31,668 nt of DNA from a virus (IMGVR_UViG_3300032307_000772:1-31668); one strand, 5' to 3'; shown: positions 6,245 through 14,207, counted from the first letter of the stretch. The notes: generated by a model not told the origin, from the sequence alone. Numbers and translations are program-made.

Positions 6245-6742
6245 TTATTTATTAAATATTAGTGCTGAACTTGATTTATTTATATTATTAATTTTTATTT
6301 TTCTGAATGAAGATATTTTATTACACCCAAAATTTCCTCTTATTATTAAAGCGTAAGGCAACCATTCAACAATATTTTCACTATACATATTAGAACCAAC
6401 GCACATATAACTGTCTTTTTCTTCATTATAATCACATACTAAAAAAGAATGTAATCCATTGCAGTAACCTGAAAAATCAATCGGATTTCCTTTTAATATA
6501 TTGGTATGAAACCATTTATGAAAACTCCTGCCATCTCCTTTAAAGTAATCTTTTTTAATACCTGTTAAATCGTAAATTTTTTCATCATAAAAAGTATTAT
6601 TTTTTGTTTTTGAATCATTAAAAAAATTAAAGTATTCATCAGACGGATATTTAAAAGGAATAGTCTTATTCTTGAAAACACAAGCATTTAAAATAGTTAT
6701 CAAAGAACAAGTGTAATTATCTGTTTGCTTAATAAATTCCAT
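6245..6742 (-). CDS. C39-like/papain-fold cysteine peptidase
   Basis: I place the start at 6740-6742 (MEFIKQTDNYTCSLITILNA). An ATG at 6805 would add 21 residues and overlap the upstream glycosyltransferase by 26 nt, and its extra residues do not fit the family. The Q-T-D-x-Y-T-C-S beginning (Gln6, Cys12) is the oxyanion-Gln/catalytic-Cys arrangement of C39-like peptidases. GLHSFLVCDY supplies the catalytic His, and YALIIRGN is the final strand. There is no signal peptide or transporter domain, so it probably acts in the cytoplasm. It may be a bacteriocin-peptidase-like, deubiquitinase-like or transglutaminase-like enzyme; the substrate is unknown. It sits among glycan genes. Confidence 0.6.
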   Translation of the reverse strand: MEFIKQTDNYTCSLITILNACVFKNKTIPFKYPSDEYFNFFNDSKTKNNTFYDEKIYDLTGIKKDYFKGDGRSFHKWFHTNILKGNPIDFSGYCNGLHSFLVCDYNEEKDSYMCVGSNMYSENIVEWLPYALIIRGNFGCNKISSFRKIKINNINKSSSALIFNK

Positions 6743-6779
6743 AAAAAAATTATAAATTTTAAAATATACCAAAAATAGT

Positions 6780-7487
6780 TTAATAGTTTTCTTTTTCGTG
6801 AACACAAGTTACCTCTCTTATGACATAACTTTTTAAATTTTCTTTTTTACATTTTTCTGCAATTCTGTCCCACATATCCCCGTCACTTGGAAAATATCTG
6901 TTTTCTTCAGCCCATAAATCCCGATACGGCAAATGTATCTGTTCTAAATCATAATAAACAGAACTATGGATTAAAGAGCAATATGCAGGATAATATTCCA
7001 CTACTTGTCCGTCAGTAGGCATTTGAGGAAATACAGGATTGTCTAAATATCTGCTCAATGTGTATATGAACGCAGGGTTTTGTTTTTCTATTATTGTTTT
7101 AGCAATTAACTCTAAATGATTTGGCAACCAAATATCATCGTGGTCTATGTGACACACTTTTGTTATTCCGTGAGCCTTTGCTAAATTATTAGCGTGATTA
7201 AGTGCGTTCGCACCACCGCAATTCCAAAGAGCAGTATTGTTAATACCCAAATACTTATCTCTTTCGTGAGCAAAACTTAAATTTTCAAATACTATTTTAT
7301 CTTTAATTTCAATAAAGCCATTAATAATATCTTCAAATTCTTGATTATCCTCATACTTATCCCCAACTATAAATATCTTAAAATTTTGGTACGACTGATT
7401 TGCTACGCTTTGAATCGTTTTTAAAAGCAAGTTCGGGGTTTGTCCGTCCGCTCTTTGATATGTGTGTATTGTAACTCCTAACATCAT
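6780..7487 (-). CDS. GT2-type glycosyltransferase
   Basis: This 235-residue GT-A fold enzyme begins with the strand MMLGVTIHTYQRADGQTPNL typical of GT2 (xVTxxTYxR). It continues with LLKTIQSVANQSYQNFKIFI and carries the metal/nucleotide-binding DHDD at 115-118 (CHIDHDDIWLPNHL). It lacks membrane helices, so it should be a soluble transferase using a UDP- or GDP-sugar. Its ATG overlaps the stop of the methyltransferase gene by one base, so the two are co-translated. The donor and acceptor cannot be read from sequence. Confidence 0.88.
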   Translation of the reverse strand: MMLGVTIHTYQRADGQTPNLLLKTIQSVANQSYQNFKIFIVGDKYEDNQEFEDIINGFIEIKDKIVFENLSFAHERDKYLGINNTALWNCGGANALNHANNLAKAHGITKVCHIDHDDIWLPNHLELIAKTIIEKQNPAFIYTLSRYLDNPVFPQMPTDGQVVEYYPAYCSLIHSSVYYDLEQIHLPYRDLWAEENRYFPSDGDMWDRIAEKCKKENLKSYVIREVTCVHEKENY

Positions 7488-8131
7488 TATTTTATTTTTT
7501 TAATAACAAAACAATTTCCCTCTTTAAGTTCGCTTGGGTATGCGCCCAATTTATTTTCTAATGTACCAATGATTTCGTAATTTGAAAGGCTCGGCACTAA
7601 ACCATCGACTGCGCTTTTAACTTCAGGGCTAAACTCTTTATCGTTGTAATCATCAAAGACAATGTAACCCCCAACATTTACTAATTCTTCGTACATTGAA
7701 AAATCATTAAAAACCCCATCAAAACTATGGTCGCCGTCAATAAACAATATGTCTATTTTATTAGTATAGCCCAATACTCTTGAATTGCTTAATGTTTCGA
7801 TAACCTTGTCTTTTGTCGTTTGAGATTGAGAGTTTCCCTCAATAAATTTATAATAATTATTATTACTTTTATAATTAATTACATTCTCAAAAACAACCGC
7901 TTTAGGAATCGGTACTCCCAAGTCAATACTTATAATTGTTGTGTCGGGTCTTTGCATCATTAAGCAAGAACTACCACCTGCATAAGCACCAATTTCAACG
8001 TAATTAATCTTCTTGTCGCCAAAGGTATTTGCGATGTCATAAAGAATATGATAATGATGGTGGAACGTGGCTACTTCAGTAGCAATCTGCCTAACCATAT
8101 CTAACGAAAGTTGTGTAATTTTTAAGTCCAT
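7487..8131 (-). CDS. SAM-dependent methyltransferase (CmcI/Methyltransf_24-like)
   Basis: This is a 214-residue class I Rossmann methyltransferase. Motif I is VEIGAYAGGSS (45-55) and the acidic ribose-binding strand is ISIDLG (67-72). Then come ILFIDGDHSFDGVFNDF (about 127-143) and GGYIVFDDYN (about 153-162). The DGDHS...DD pattern is that of the metal-assisted CmcI/Methyltransf_24/sugar-O-methyltransferase group. Its place between a GT2 gene and acetyltransferase/aminotransferase genes suggests it methylates a sugar or glycan made by this cassette. Confidence 0.85.
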   Translation of the reverse strand: MDLKITQLSLDMVRQIATEVATFHHHYHILYDIANTFGDKKINYVEIGAYAGGSSCLMMQRPDTTIISIDLGVPIPKAVVFENVINYKSNNNYYKFIEGNSQSQTTKDKVIETLSNSRVLGYTNKIDILFIDGDHSFDGVFNDFSMYEELVNVGGYIVFDDYNDKEFSPEVKSAVDGLVPSLSNYEIIGTLENKLGAYPSELKEGNCFVIKKIK

Positions 8132-8134
8132 ATT

Positions 8135-8638
8135 TTATTTTTTTAAATCGTTTTTTGTTTTCTGTTTGTGACAACTATCACAAAGGTATTGATAATTAGA
8201 CAACCAACAACCGCCCCCGCCTTTAAATACAGGTACAACGTGGTCTTTATGAACTGAATTTACAGACATACCATTAGCATATTCTTTGTATGAATCAGTT
8301 AGTCCACATTCAATACAAGCAACTACCCCGTGATATAATTTTAGATAACTTGATATTGTTTCAGAATGACCATTTATAATAGCCCAAACTGCCTGTGCAA
8401 AATACTTGCAACTATCCGTAGCCCAACGTCTTCTTCTTCCTGTTACTTCAGCACCACAACCGCAACCGCATATATTTCCGTTTATAGGAAACATTTCTCC
8501 TATCGGAACACTTTGTATTCTTGCAAAATGATTAACTTTAATTCTGTCATAGATAGGTTTAGGGTCGAGAAATAAAACCCTCAACTGATAGTCTTTACAA
8601 GGTCTTACTTCTTTATGACTTAATTGCTCAACAACCAT
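8135..8638 (-). CDS. HNH endonuclease with an additional zinc-binding N-terminal module
   Basis: This is a 167-residue protein. The N-terminal part has CGCGCGAEVTGRRRRWATDS (57-76) and C77, a treble-clef-like zinc module. The C-terminal HNH domain runs from C108/C111 through VHKDHVVPVF (129-138, catalytic His133), GCWLSNYQYLC (Asn148) and CDSCHKQKTKND (153-164). The active site looks intact. It lies between the methyltransferase and acetyltransferase genes with 3 nt gaps, unrelated to glycan synthesis, so it is probably a free-standing homing or restriction-like nuclease that moved in. Confidence 0.85.
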   Translation of the reverse strand: MVVEQLSHKEVRPCKDYQLRVLFLDPKPIYDRIKVNHFARIQSVPIGEMFPINGNICGCGCGAEVTGRRRRWATDSCKYFAQAVWAIINGHSETISSYLKLYHGVVACIECGLTDSYKEYANGMSVNSVHKDHVVPVFKGGGGCWLSNYQYLCDSCHKQKTKNDLKK

Positions 8639-8641
8639 AAT

Positions 8642-9277
8642 TTACTTTATCTTTTTAGCAGGAATACCAACGTATGTACCGCTTTCTGTTATGTCTTTTA
8701 CAACACTTGCATTCATACCAATTACAGCATCATCGCAAATGTTTATTTTTTCTCTGATACAACAAGCAGTTCCTAAATAAACACCTTTTCCAATATTAAC
8801 GTTTCCACTAATATTTACGCTCGGAGCAGTAGTTACAAAATCCCCTAAAACAGAATCGTGTCCTATTGTTGTTTGTAAGTTAAGATGAACGTGGTTTCCT
8901 ATTTTTACATCGGTAGTTATGATAACTCCTGCACAGATGAAATTTCCTTTTCCTAAAGACAAATTATTTACATAGGCGTTTGGAGAAATGTAATTCCAAA
9001 ATTTCGTATTTTCAGGTAATTTAGACAATAATTTCATTTTGTCTGCGGGATTTCCTACTGCTATTAATGCACTTTGAGTTTTTGGATTAAATTCAGAAAT
9101 CTTGTATAGACCATCAGTCCAATATTCATCATCTACAAAACATTTTAAATTAAACTTATTTTGAAGATAAACTTCTGCAACTATTTCTCTTGCAAAACCA
9201 CCCGCACCAATTAAAACAGGTTCTAATTGTCTGTTTAATATGTTTTCTTGTTGTTTTTCAGTTTCTTGATTTTCCAT
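8642..9277 (-). CDS. PglD/NeuD-family sugar O/N-acetyltransferase
   Basis: This 211-residue protein has a Rossmann-like N-terminal domain with the family signature GAGGFAREI (24-32) and FVDDEYW (47-53). Then comes a left-handed beta-helix of hexapeptide repeats (about 97-205), including TTIGHDSVLGDF (136-147), where His140 aligns with the catalytic base of PglD. It ends VGIPAKKIK, the usual trimer-forming tail. The family transfers acetyl from acetyl-CoA to a sugar amine or hydroxyl, commonly a UDP-4-amino-sugar or sialic acid. The DegT-like gene nearby (10332-11012) would be the natural amino-donor step, which favours N-acetylation of an amino sugar. Confidence 0.9.
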   Translation of the reverse strand: MENQETEKQQENILNRQLEPVLIGAGGFAREIVAEVYLQNKFNLKCFVDDEYWTDGLYKISEFNPKTQSALIAVGNPADKMKLLSKLPENTKFWNYISPNAYVNNLSLGKGNFICAGVIITTDVKIGNHVHLNLQTTIGHDSVLGDFVTTAPSVNISGNVNIGKGVYLGTACCIREKINICDDAVIGMNASVVKDITESGTYVGIPAKKIK

Positions 9278-9287
9278 TTTTTTAATT

Positions 9288-10013
9288 TTAAAAGTTATTT
9301 TTTAATATGTCATATCCTGAATGATGTTCTTTAAACCAAATTTTGTCAAAAACCTGTTTTTTAAATTCAAAATAAGGGTTTCCATCGTAATACAAATCCC
9401 AAGTTAAATGATATACCTTGTTTCTATTCACTTTAAACCAACTTCTATTCATTGCATTTACAGTTTCGGCAAGAAAACTATCAAGATATAATTTGTTTTG
9501 CTTTAAAAGATTTATGTCTTCGTGTTTTATTGTAATGAAGAAGTTTCCTGTATGACCTTGTACACTTCCGAATAACGCTAAATTACACTTGCTTTCATTT
9601 ATAAATCTTTCTAAACCAAACCTTTGTTTGTTAAGGTAATTATTGCCCTGCCATAATTCAGCACTACTAATAATTACTTCAGGGTTTTTAAAAGCATCAA
9701 ATATTTCGTCAAACATTGCTTTTACATCGTGTACATATAAATCGCCATCAGTAAACGTAACGTATTCATATTGCTCAATTAAATCCCAATAATCACAAAT
9801 AAAAATACTCATTGCGCTATTGGCTATGTTCTCGTGAAATTGAATATAACCAATATGATTTTTGTCTTCAAAATAGTCAGCAATAGCCTTTGAATTTATT
9901 GATTGATTTTCAACTATAAATATATCAGCATCTACACCCTGTATGCTTTCAAAACTTTTGCTTACAATATCCAAATGCTCAAAAGCCATAAAGACAATCA
10001 AATGCTTTTTCAT
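9288..10013 (-). CDS. GT-A glycosyltransferase-like protein
   Basis: I use the ATG at 10011-10013 (MKKHLIVFMAFEHLDIVSKS). It sits one base after the stop of the upstream gene; the alternative ATG at 10040 would overlap that gene by 26 nt. The protein (241 residues) has the GT-A order: N-terminal strand, DADIFIVENQS, QFHENIANSAMSIFICDYWD, then YVTFTDGDLYVHD with a D-G-D metal site near residues 86-90, and a C-terminal aromatic-rich region (FKVNRNKVYHLTWDLYYDGN). No membrane helix. Sugar specificity unknown. Confidence 0.75.
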   Translation of the reverse strand: MKKHLIVFMAFEHLDIVSKSFESIQGVDADIFIVENQSINSKAIADYFEDKNHIGYIQFHENIANSAMSIFICDYWDLIEQYEYVTFTDGDLYVHDVKAMFDEIFDAFKNPEVIISSAELWQGNNYLNKQRFGLERFINESKCNLALFGSVQGHTGNFFITIKHEDINLLKQNKLYLDSFLAETVNAMNRSWFKVNRNKVYHLTWDLYYDGNPYFEFKKQVFDKIWFKEHHSGYDILKNNF

Positions 10014-10014
10014 A

Positions 10015-10332
10015 TTAACCTGTACTTTCAATAGAATCAATTGCTTTTTTGGTTATCTTCAATGGAGTTGAGAAAGATTTACTTCTCGCTCTATGTGTGT
10101 AAACAAAAAAACCATCTTTATCTGCCCCCATAGAAACTCCGCTTATTTTTGATGATATTTTAAACATTGCTGACGGTTTTACCAAACCAAATACACGACC
10201 ATTATTATATCTACTTGAAGAAGTAACATAGTTTAGTATTTCCTCTTTCATTTTAGCAGGTATTTTTCTACTCAACTGAATAGATTTTCTTACGTCAGGT
10301 GTTTTTTTACTTAATTCTGATTTTGCTTTCAT
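10015..10332 (-). CDS. Small basic hypothetical protein in the glycan cassette
   Basis: Start chosen at 10330-10332 (MKAKSELSKKTPDVRKSIQL): its ATG overlaps the TAA of the DegT-like gene by one base, as is common here, whereas the ATG at 10341 would overlap by 10 nt. The 105-residue protein is lysine- and serine-rich with a basic N-terminal half. I see no domain. It lies between a glycosyltransferase and the DegT-like gene and is probably cotranscribed with them. Confidence 0.65.
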   Translation of the reverse strand: MKAKSELSKKTPDVRKSIQLSRKIPAKMKEEILNYVTSSSRYNNGRVFGLVKPSAMFKISSKISGVSMGADKDGFFVYTHRARSKSFSTPLKITKKAIDSIESTG

Positions 10333-11012
10333 TATTTCCAAATTTTAAACTTACTCAAATCAGGATAAGGCAATTCCAAATCCTCGTTATGCTTTTTACT
10401 TCCGTCAGCATTATAAAATTGATTCATCAATAGAAGACCTCTCGCAGACAATTCAGGCATCATATAGAAGTTCCAACCAATAACAGGATTATCATCAAAA
10501 TCGTCTTCGTGATAACTGCATTCACTTCTTCCGCTAAAACGTGCTTTTTTCAGCCAATTGTAGGCATCTAAATCGTCTAATAGTATTGCACCGCCTTTTG
10601 ATAACTTAAAGTGCTTGTACGCCCCTGTGAAAGAAACACACATCATTGATTCGGGAATATACATATCAGCAGTAAATCTTAATGCGCTATCCCAAACGTT
10701 AGTTGGTGTTAATTGATATGCCCCTTTTATTGTATTTCCAACTACCTTTGTGAAATTTACCTCTGCCCCTGCGTGAATTACTTCGCAAGGAACTGACGGA
10801 TATGTTCTTTGAGGAACGTCAATTAATGGTGGTTGATAAGTTCCATCCAACCAATCTATATGTGCTTCTTTATTTTTAACGTGAATCCAATAATACAAAC
10901 ACAAAAACAATGCGTTGCTTTGGTTATCTACACACACAACGTAAGGTGCGCCCGTATATTTTGATAGTTCTGCCTCAAAATCGGCAGTAATTTTGTGTAC
11001 TCCCTGTGCCAT
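10332..11012 (-). CDS. Shortened DegT/DnrJ/EryC1-family sugar aminotransferase-like protein
   Basis: 226 residues, against about 360-400 for the family. The PLP-binding large domain is recognisable: KITADFEAELSKYTGAPYVV, NQSNALFL (replacing the usual SGTxAL), IDVPQRTYPSVPCEVIHAGA, WDSALRF (Asp108 in the place of the PLP-ring aspartate), SFTGAYKHFKLSKGGA with Lys133 aligned to the Schiff-base lysine, and IGWNFYMMPELSARGLLLMN. It then stops where the C-terminal small domain should begin. It may be a minimal aminotransferase making a 4-amino sugar, or an enzyme with altered chemistry. Cofactor residues look kept, so loss of function is not evident. Confidence 0.8.
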   Translation of the reverse strand: MAQGVHKITADFEAELSKYTGAPYVVCVDNQSNALFLCLYYWIHVKNKEAHIDWLDGTYQPPLIDVPQRTYPSVPCEVIHAGAEVNFTKVVGNTIKGAYQLTPTNVWDSALRFTADMYIPESMMCVSFTGAYKHFKLSKGGAILLDDLDAYNWLKKARFSGRSECSYHEDDFDDNPVIGWNFYMMPELSARGLLLMNQFYNADGSKKHNEDLELPYPDLSKFKIWK

Positions 11013-11027
11013 ATTATTTGAATTAAT

Positions 11028-11402
11028 TTATAGTTTAAAAACGAAGTGATTTTCTAATTTATTATATTGACCTTTGTGTTTTTCTTTTAAATATTCGGTT
11101 AGCGCAATTAATAATTCGTTAGTAAGATAATAACCATCTTTAATTTTAACTACCAAAACAACACCCTCTCTCCATTCACTCCAAGCAGAACTTCTTCCGT
11201 CACCGCCTAAAATATATTCATATTTTTTTTCTTCAAAATCCGCAGTATAATATTTTTTATTTGGTAGATTAGCGTAAAAGTCATCGGTTGTAGGTTGTGT
11301 CATTTTTGATAAATTTTGAAGTTCTTCTTCATAAAAATCTACCCAACCCTGTGCTTCTTTTTTCCTGTTAATGTAGTTTTCAATTTTTTCTTGTAAATCC
11401 AT
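11028..11402 (-). CDS. Hypothetical protein with N-terminal coiled-coil
   Basis: 124-residue soluble protein. Residues 1-33 are a charged helix likely to form a coiled coil (MDLQEKIENYINRKKEAQGW and DFYEEELQNL), followed by a beta-rich middle (YYTADFEEKKYEYILGGDGR, VVLVVKIKDGYYL) and a helical end. No motif for glycan chemistry is visible. It is embedded between the RgpF-like and DegT-like genes with gaps of 1 and 15 nt, so it may be an accessory subunit or a passenger. Confidence 0.65.
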   Translation of the reverse strand: MDLQEKIENYINRKKEAQGWVDFYEEELQNLSKMTQPTTDDFYANLPNKKYYTADFEEKKYEYILGGDGRSSAWSEWREGVVLVVKIKDGYYLTNELLIALTEYLKEKHKGQYNKLENHFVFKL

Positions 11403-11403
11403 T

Positions 11404-12111
11404 TTATGCTTTTAAAATGTAACCCCCTTTTACTTTTATTAAACAACCAAATACTCTTTCTAAATGATGTGCAATTGAGCCGTCCCCAATATATCCGTCT
11501 TCAAATTTATGATAAAATCTTTCATAAATATTTTCAGCAATAAACCAATCCATTATGGTTTTAAAATTTACCATAAACATAGTTCCACCTACAAACTCAT
11601 AATCAGTAAAGTTAATAGGTTCAGAAAAATACTGTTGTTCATACCCAATTACGTCTTGTTTTAAAACCCAAATAGCACTCCCGACCATTTTAGCATCTGT
11701 ATCTCTACAAGCCAAATATCCGTTTTGTAATTTAGGAAAACCTAACAAGGCATCTGTTAATTGGCTTCTCCAACGCTCCCCAAGTTCGTAACTGTGAGCC
11801 AAACTTTTTTTGCTATGAAGTTTAATCATAACATCATAATTTTTTCCCCTTGAAAAAATATCATTCATAACATACAGAAAAGGAGCAACGTCCATTCCTC
11901 TATTTGGCAATGAATAAATAAATGCTTCGGGAAACTCCGACATAACTGCATCGTGAATATCTGTAAATTGACCTGAATGACCGTCTGTTATCGTAACGTA
12001 AAGGTCAATGTCTGTGTCAATTCTTTTTAAGTAGGGTAAAAAGTAGCCCCATAAATCAACATAATAGAGGTGTAGTATAACACACACTTTTTTGTGAAAA
12101 TGTTCTTCCAT
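11404..12111 (-). CDS. RgpF-like (rhamnan synthesis protein F family) glycosyltransferase
   Basis: 235 residues. Typical RgpF-family blocks are visible: CVILHLYYVDLWGYFLPYLK near the N-terminus, DLYVTITDG, LPNRGMDVAPFLYVMN (the NxGxDxxPFL signature), then YDVMIKLHSKKS (the 'KxHTKK' block), and WRSQLTDALLG. The C-terminal VGGTMFMVNFKTIMDWF corresponds to the 'xAGTMFW.R' segment. RgpF proteins act on rhamnose-containing polysaccharide, usually as glycosyltransferases on the cytoplasmic side. The phage version is a single compact domain. Confidence 0.88.
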   Translation of the reverse strand: MEEHFHKKVCVILHLYYVDLWGYFLPYLKRIDTDIDLYVTITDGHSGQFTDIHDAVMSEFPEAFIYSLPNRGMDVAPFLYVMNDIFSRGKNYDVMIKLHSKKSLAHSYELGERWRSQLTDALLGFPKLQNGYLACRDTDAKMVGSAIWVLKQDVIGYEQQYFSEPINFTDYEFVGGTMFMVNFKTIMDWFIAENIYERFYHKFEDGYIGDGSIAHHLERVFGCLIKVKGGYILKA

Positions 12112-12140
12112 AGTGTTTTATTTTTGTTGTTAATTTTTAA

Positions 12141-12845
12141 TTATCTGCAAAAATTAAAAACCTGATTAACGTATTTTCTAAAACCTACATATTTAATCAA
12201 ATTGTAATACATTTTGCAATCTTTATAAATTCCTTTCAAAAAACTATTTTTTTTGAATTTATAATTATTTACGGCTGAACTTGGCGACCAACCACATTTG
12301 TTTTCTAATTTTTTTTCAATAAAATATTGATTTATGGCAATTTCTAACTGAAACCCTTTAACACCCGTTGCTAAAATCTTACTTAATTGATTTTTATTTA
12401 TTATCCTTTCCCCCGAAAACAAAGTATTTGACCTGAAAATTTTTACCAAAGGCAAAGATTTTGTACGTTTAAGAATAACCATTTCCAAAGATTCTTCTTT
12501 GAATTTTTTAATAGCACTTTTAAATTCTGAAACTCTTACATCTTCCAAGTCCGAATCAACTAATAAAATGTTTTTATTATAGGCTTTATTTAAAGCATAA
12601 GAAACCGCAGAGGATTTTCCAATATTAGAATTTATTCTTATTATATTAACGGGGTATCTGTGTTTGAATGTACGAACCATACCATTAAATACCTTTTTAC
12701 TTTTAGAACCATCATCAACAAGAATTATTTGATTAATTTCAGGTATAGCCAATAGAGAAAAAACAATTATTCTCAATGTCCATTCTTCTTCATTATAAAA
12801 AGGAATTATACAAGTTACGTTATCTTGATTCAAAACGCTATTCAT
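12141..12845 (-). CDS. GT2 glycosyltransferase
   Basis: 234 residues with clear GT2 blocks: VTCIIPFYNEEEWTLR (10-25), IILVDDGSKSKK (40-51), INSNIGKSSAVSYALN (75-90) and NILLVDSDLEDVR (93-105), the DxD-like donor site being DSD. There is no C-terminal membrane segment. Its donor motif resembles dolichyl-phosphate-mannose-synthase-like GT2 enzymes, but the acceptor is unknown. It is separated from the next upstream glycosyltransferase gene by 2 nt. Confidence 0.88.
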   Translation of the reverse strand: MNSVLNQDNVTCIIPFYNEEEWTLRIIVFSLLAIPEINQIILVDDGSKSKKVFNGMVRTFKHRYPVNIIRINSNIGKSSAVSYALNKAYNKNILLVDSDLEDVRVSEFKSAIKKFKEESLEMVILKRTKSLPLVKIFRSNTLFSGERIINKNQLSKILATGVKGFQLEIAINQYFIEKKLENKCGWSPSSAVNNYKFKKNSFLKGIYKDCKMYYNLIKYVGFRKYVNQVFNFCR

Positions 12846-12847
12846 TT

Positions 12848-13471
12848 TTATTGATTAAACGGGGTAGCAAATGTTTCTTGAGTTGGTTGTCCGCCCCATT
12901 TAGAAATATAGTATTGACGATTTTTTTCAAATCCACTATTTAATTCAGGAGATTTTTGAATTGTCATACTGTTTCTGTAAATTACAGGATTAAGCATAGG
13001 GTTTACTATTATTGGCACATTTGCCAACTGCATACGTCTGAAGTAGTCGTTATCCTCGAAGTAAGCAGGAAAGAAATTTTCATCAAAATTACCTACTTTT
13101 TTAAAAGTTTCAACAGATAAAATAAAACTACACCAATTGAGTTCAGTACAAATAAATTCAGGATTCCATAATCGAATTATTGTATTTATTTCATCTTCAG
13201 ATTTTCCTAAATAAATGTCATCATTTAAAATAAGAACGTGCGTTCCTTTTACCTTGTCTGCATAATCCATTAACATATTCCAACTTCCCGATACTCCTAA
13301 ATTTTTTTCGGGCTTATAGTGAACAAAATTTCTTTCTCTTGTAATTATTTCTTGATTTCCATTATCACAAATTACGATTTCTGTGTTTTTAAAATCTTCA
13401 AAATAATTAGCCAACGCTTCATTTAAAAGGTCGGCTCTGTTGATTGTTGGGATTCCGATAATAAGTTTCAT
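12848..13471 (-). CDS. GT2-type glycosyltransferase
   Basis: 207 residues. GT-A features: MKLIIGIPTINRADLLNEAL (1-20), IVICDNGNQE, NLGVSGSWNMLMDYA (the NxGxxGxxN block), THVLILNDDIYLG with the NDD donor motif near residues 81-83, and VGNFDENFFPAYFEDNDYFR with the ED-D acid/base region. It is compact and membrane-free. It is the first gene of the glycan cassette in transcription order and lies 14 nt downstream of the 50-residue membrane-protein gene. Confidence 0.88.
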   Translation of the reverse strand: MKLIIGIPTINRADLLNEALANYFEDFKNTEIVICDNGNQEIITRERNFVHYKPEKNLGVSGSWNMLMDYADKVKGTHVLILNDDIYLGKSEDEINTIIRLWNPEFICTELNWCSFILSVETFKKVGNFDENFFPAYFEDNDYFRRMQLANVPIIVNPMLNPVIYRNSMTIQKSPELNSGFEKNRQYYISKWGGQPTQETFATPFNQ

Positions 13472-13485
13472 TGGTTTTTTTGTAT

Positions 13486-13638
13486 TTATATGTTATTTAG
13501 TATTTCATCTGCTTCTTGTAGTGTAACCGTAGTTGCATCTCTCTTTGCTTCTAAAAATCTTTTAAAAGTTAAAAATGACAGGTAAGAAATTCCCGCCAAA
13601 GTCATTATTACGACTGTATATTTAATTCCGTTTTTCAT
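13486..13638 (-). CDS. 50-residue single-span membrane protein beside the endolysin (holin/spanin candidate)
   Basis: ATG at 13636-13638, TAA at 13486-13488, 2 nt after the endolysin stop. Residues 1-6 are basic, 7-24 (YTVVIMTLAGISYLSFLT) form one hydrophobic helix, and the rest (FKRFLEAKRDATTVTLQEAD then EILNNI) is charged and soluble. One short transmembrane helix next to an endolysin lacking a signal peptide suggests a lysis accessory (small holin or spanin-like), but nothing in the sequence proves it. Confidence 0.6.
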   Translation of the reverse strand: MKNGIKYTVVIMTLAGISYLSFLTFKRFLEAKRDATTVTLQEADEILNNI

Positions 13639-13640
13639 AA

Positions 13641-14186
13641 TTACTCTATTTTACCAAAACCTAAAATTTTTCTAACTCTATTTACATTACCTTGCATTTT
13701 GCTTAAATATTGTCTTCTTGTAGTTAAAGGGTCATATCCTGCATCGTGAATCATTAATATTTGTTGTTCAGGGCTTTTTGCTTCTTTTCTTGCTTTCTCG
13801 TATCTTTTGGATTTTAAATTTCCGATGTAGCCCTTAACACCCTCTTCATAATTAGCCCATTTAGCCCATCTTCCTGTTGAGGATTGATAAAAATCAGAGT
13901 GAATATTTTTGTTATATCTTACACCGCCAAAATTTTTTCCTTGCATAAAAATATTACTTCTACCATAAAAACTTTCAATCATTGACATAGGAATAACTGC
14001 GCTTAAATATAATCCGCTACCTTTTACTTCTTTTGCAAATAATTTTCCAAACTTGGCTAAAAAATATCTAACTTTAGTATCGGCATCTACAAATCCCGCA
14101 AAAGTTTTATAAGGAAGTTTGTCTAAATAAACAATTAAATCCTCTGAAGTCATTTTATCATAATCTCTTTTAGTCTTGTTTGCCAT
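13641..14186 (-). CDS. Endolysin: glucosaminidase-family peptidoglycan hydrolase
   Basis: 181 residues. The glucosaminidase (FlgJ/LytG-like) domain covers about 40-175. It begins KVRYFLAKFGKLFAKEV, contains the catalytic block SMIESFYGRSNIF (Glu71, with Y74-G75-R76-S77), then GKNFGGVRY (the NxxFGI equivalent), FYQSSTGRWAKWANYEEGVK and YDPLTTRRQYLSKMQ. It should cleave the GlcNAc-MurNAc glycan bond. No signal peptide or cell-wall-binding domain, so it needs a holin. A TATATTTG promoter box lies 22 nt before the ATG, so it may start a lysis transcript. Confidence 0.88.
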   Translation of the reverse strand: MANKTKRDYDKMTSEDLIVYLDKLPYKTFAGFVDADTKVRYFLAKFGKLFAKEVKGSGLYLSAVIPMSMIESFYGRSNIFMQGKNFGGVRYNKNIHSDFYQSSTGRWAKWANYEEGVKGYIGNLKSKRYEKARKEAKSPEQQILMIHDAGYDPLTTRRQYLSKMQGNVNRVRKILGFGKIE

Positions 14187-14207
14187 AATTTCTTTATTTT
14201 AAAAGAA

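Noticed and set aside
6743-6805. Longer start for the C39-like protein (ATG at 6805)
   Set aside because: It would overlap the upstream glycosyltransferase by 26 nt and add 21 residues before a clear family N-terminus.
10014-10040. Longer start for the GT-A gene
   Set aside because: It overlaps the previous gene, while the ATG at 10013 follows that gene's stop by one base and begins the first GT-A strand.
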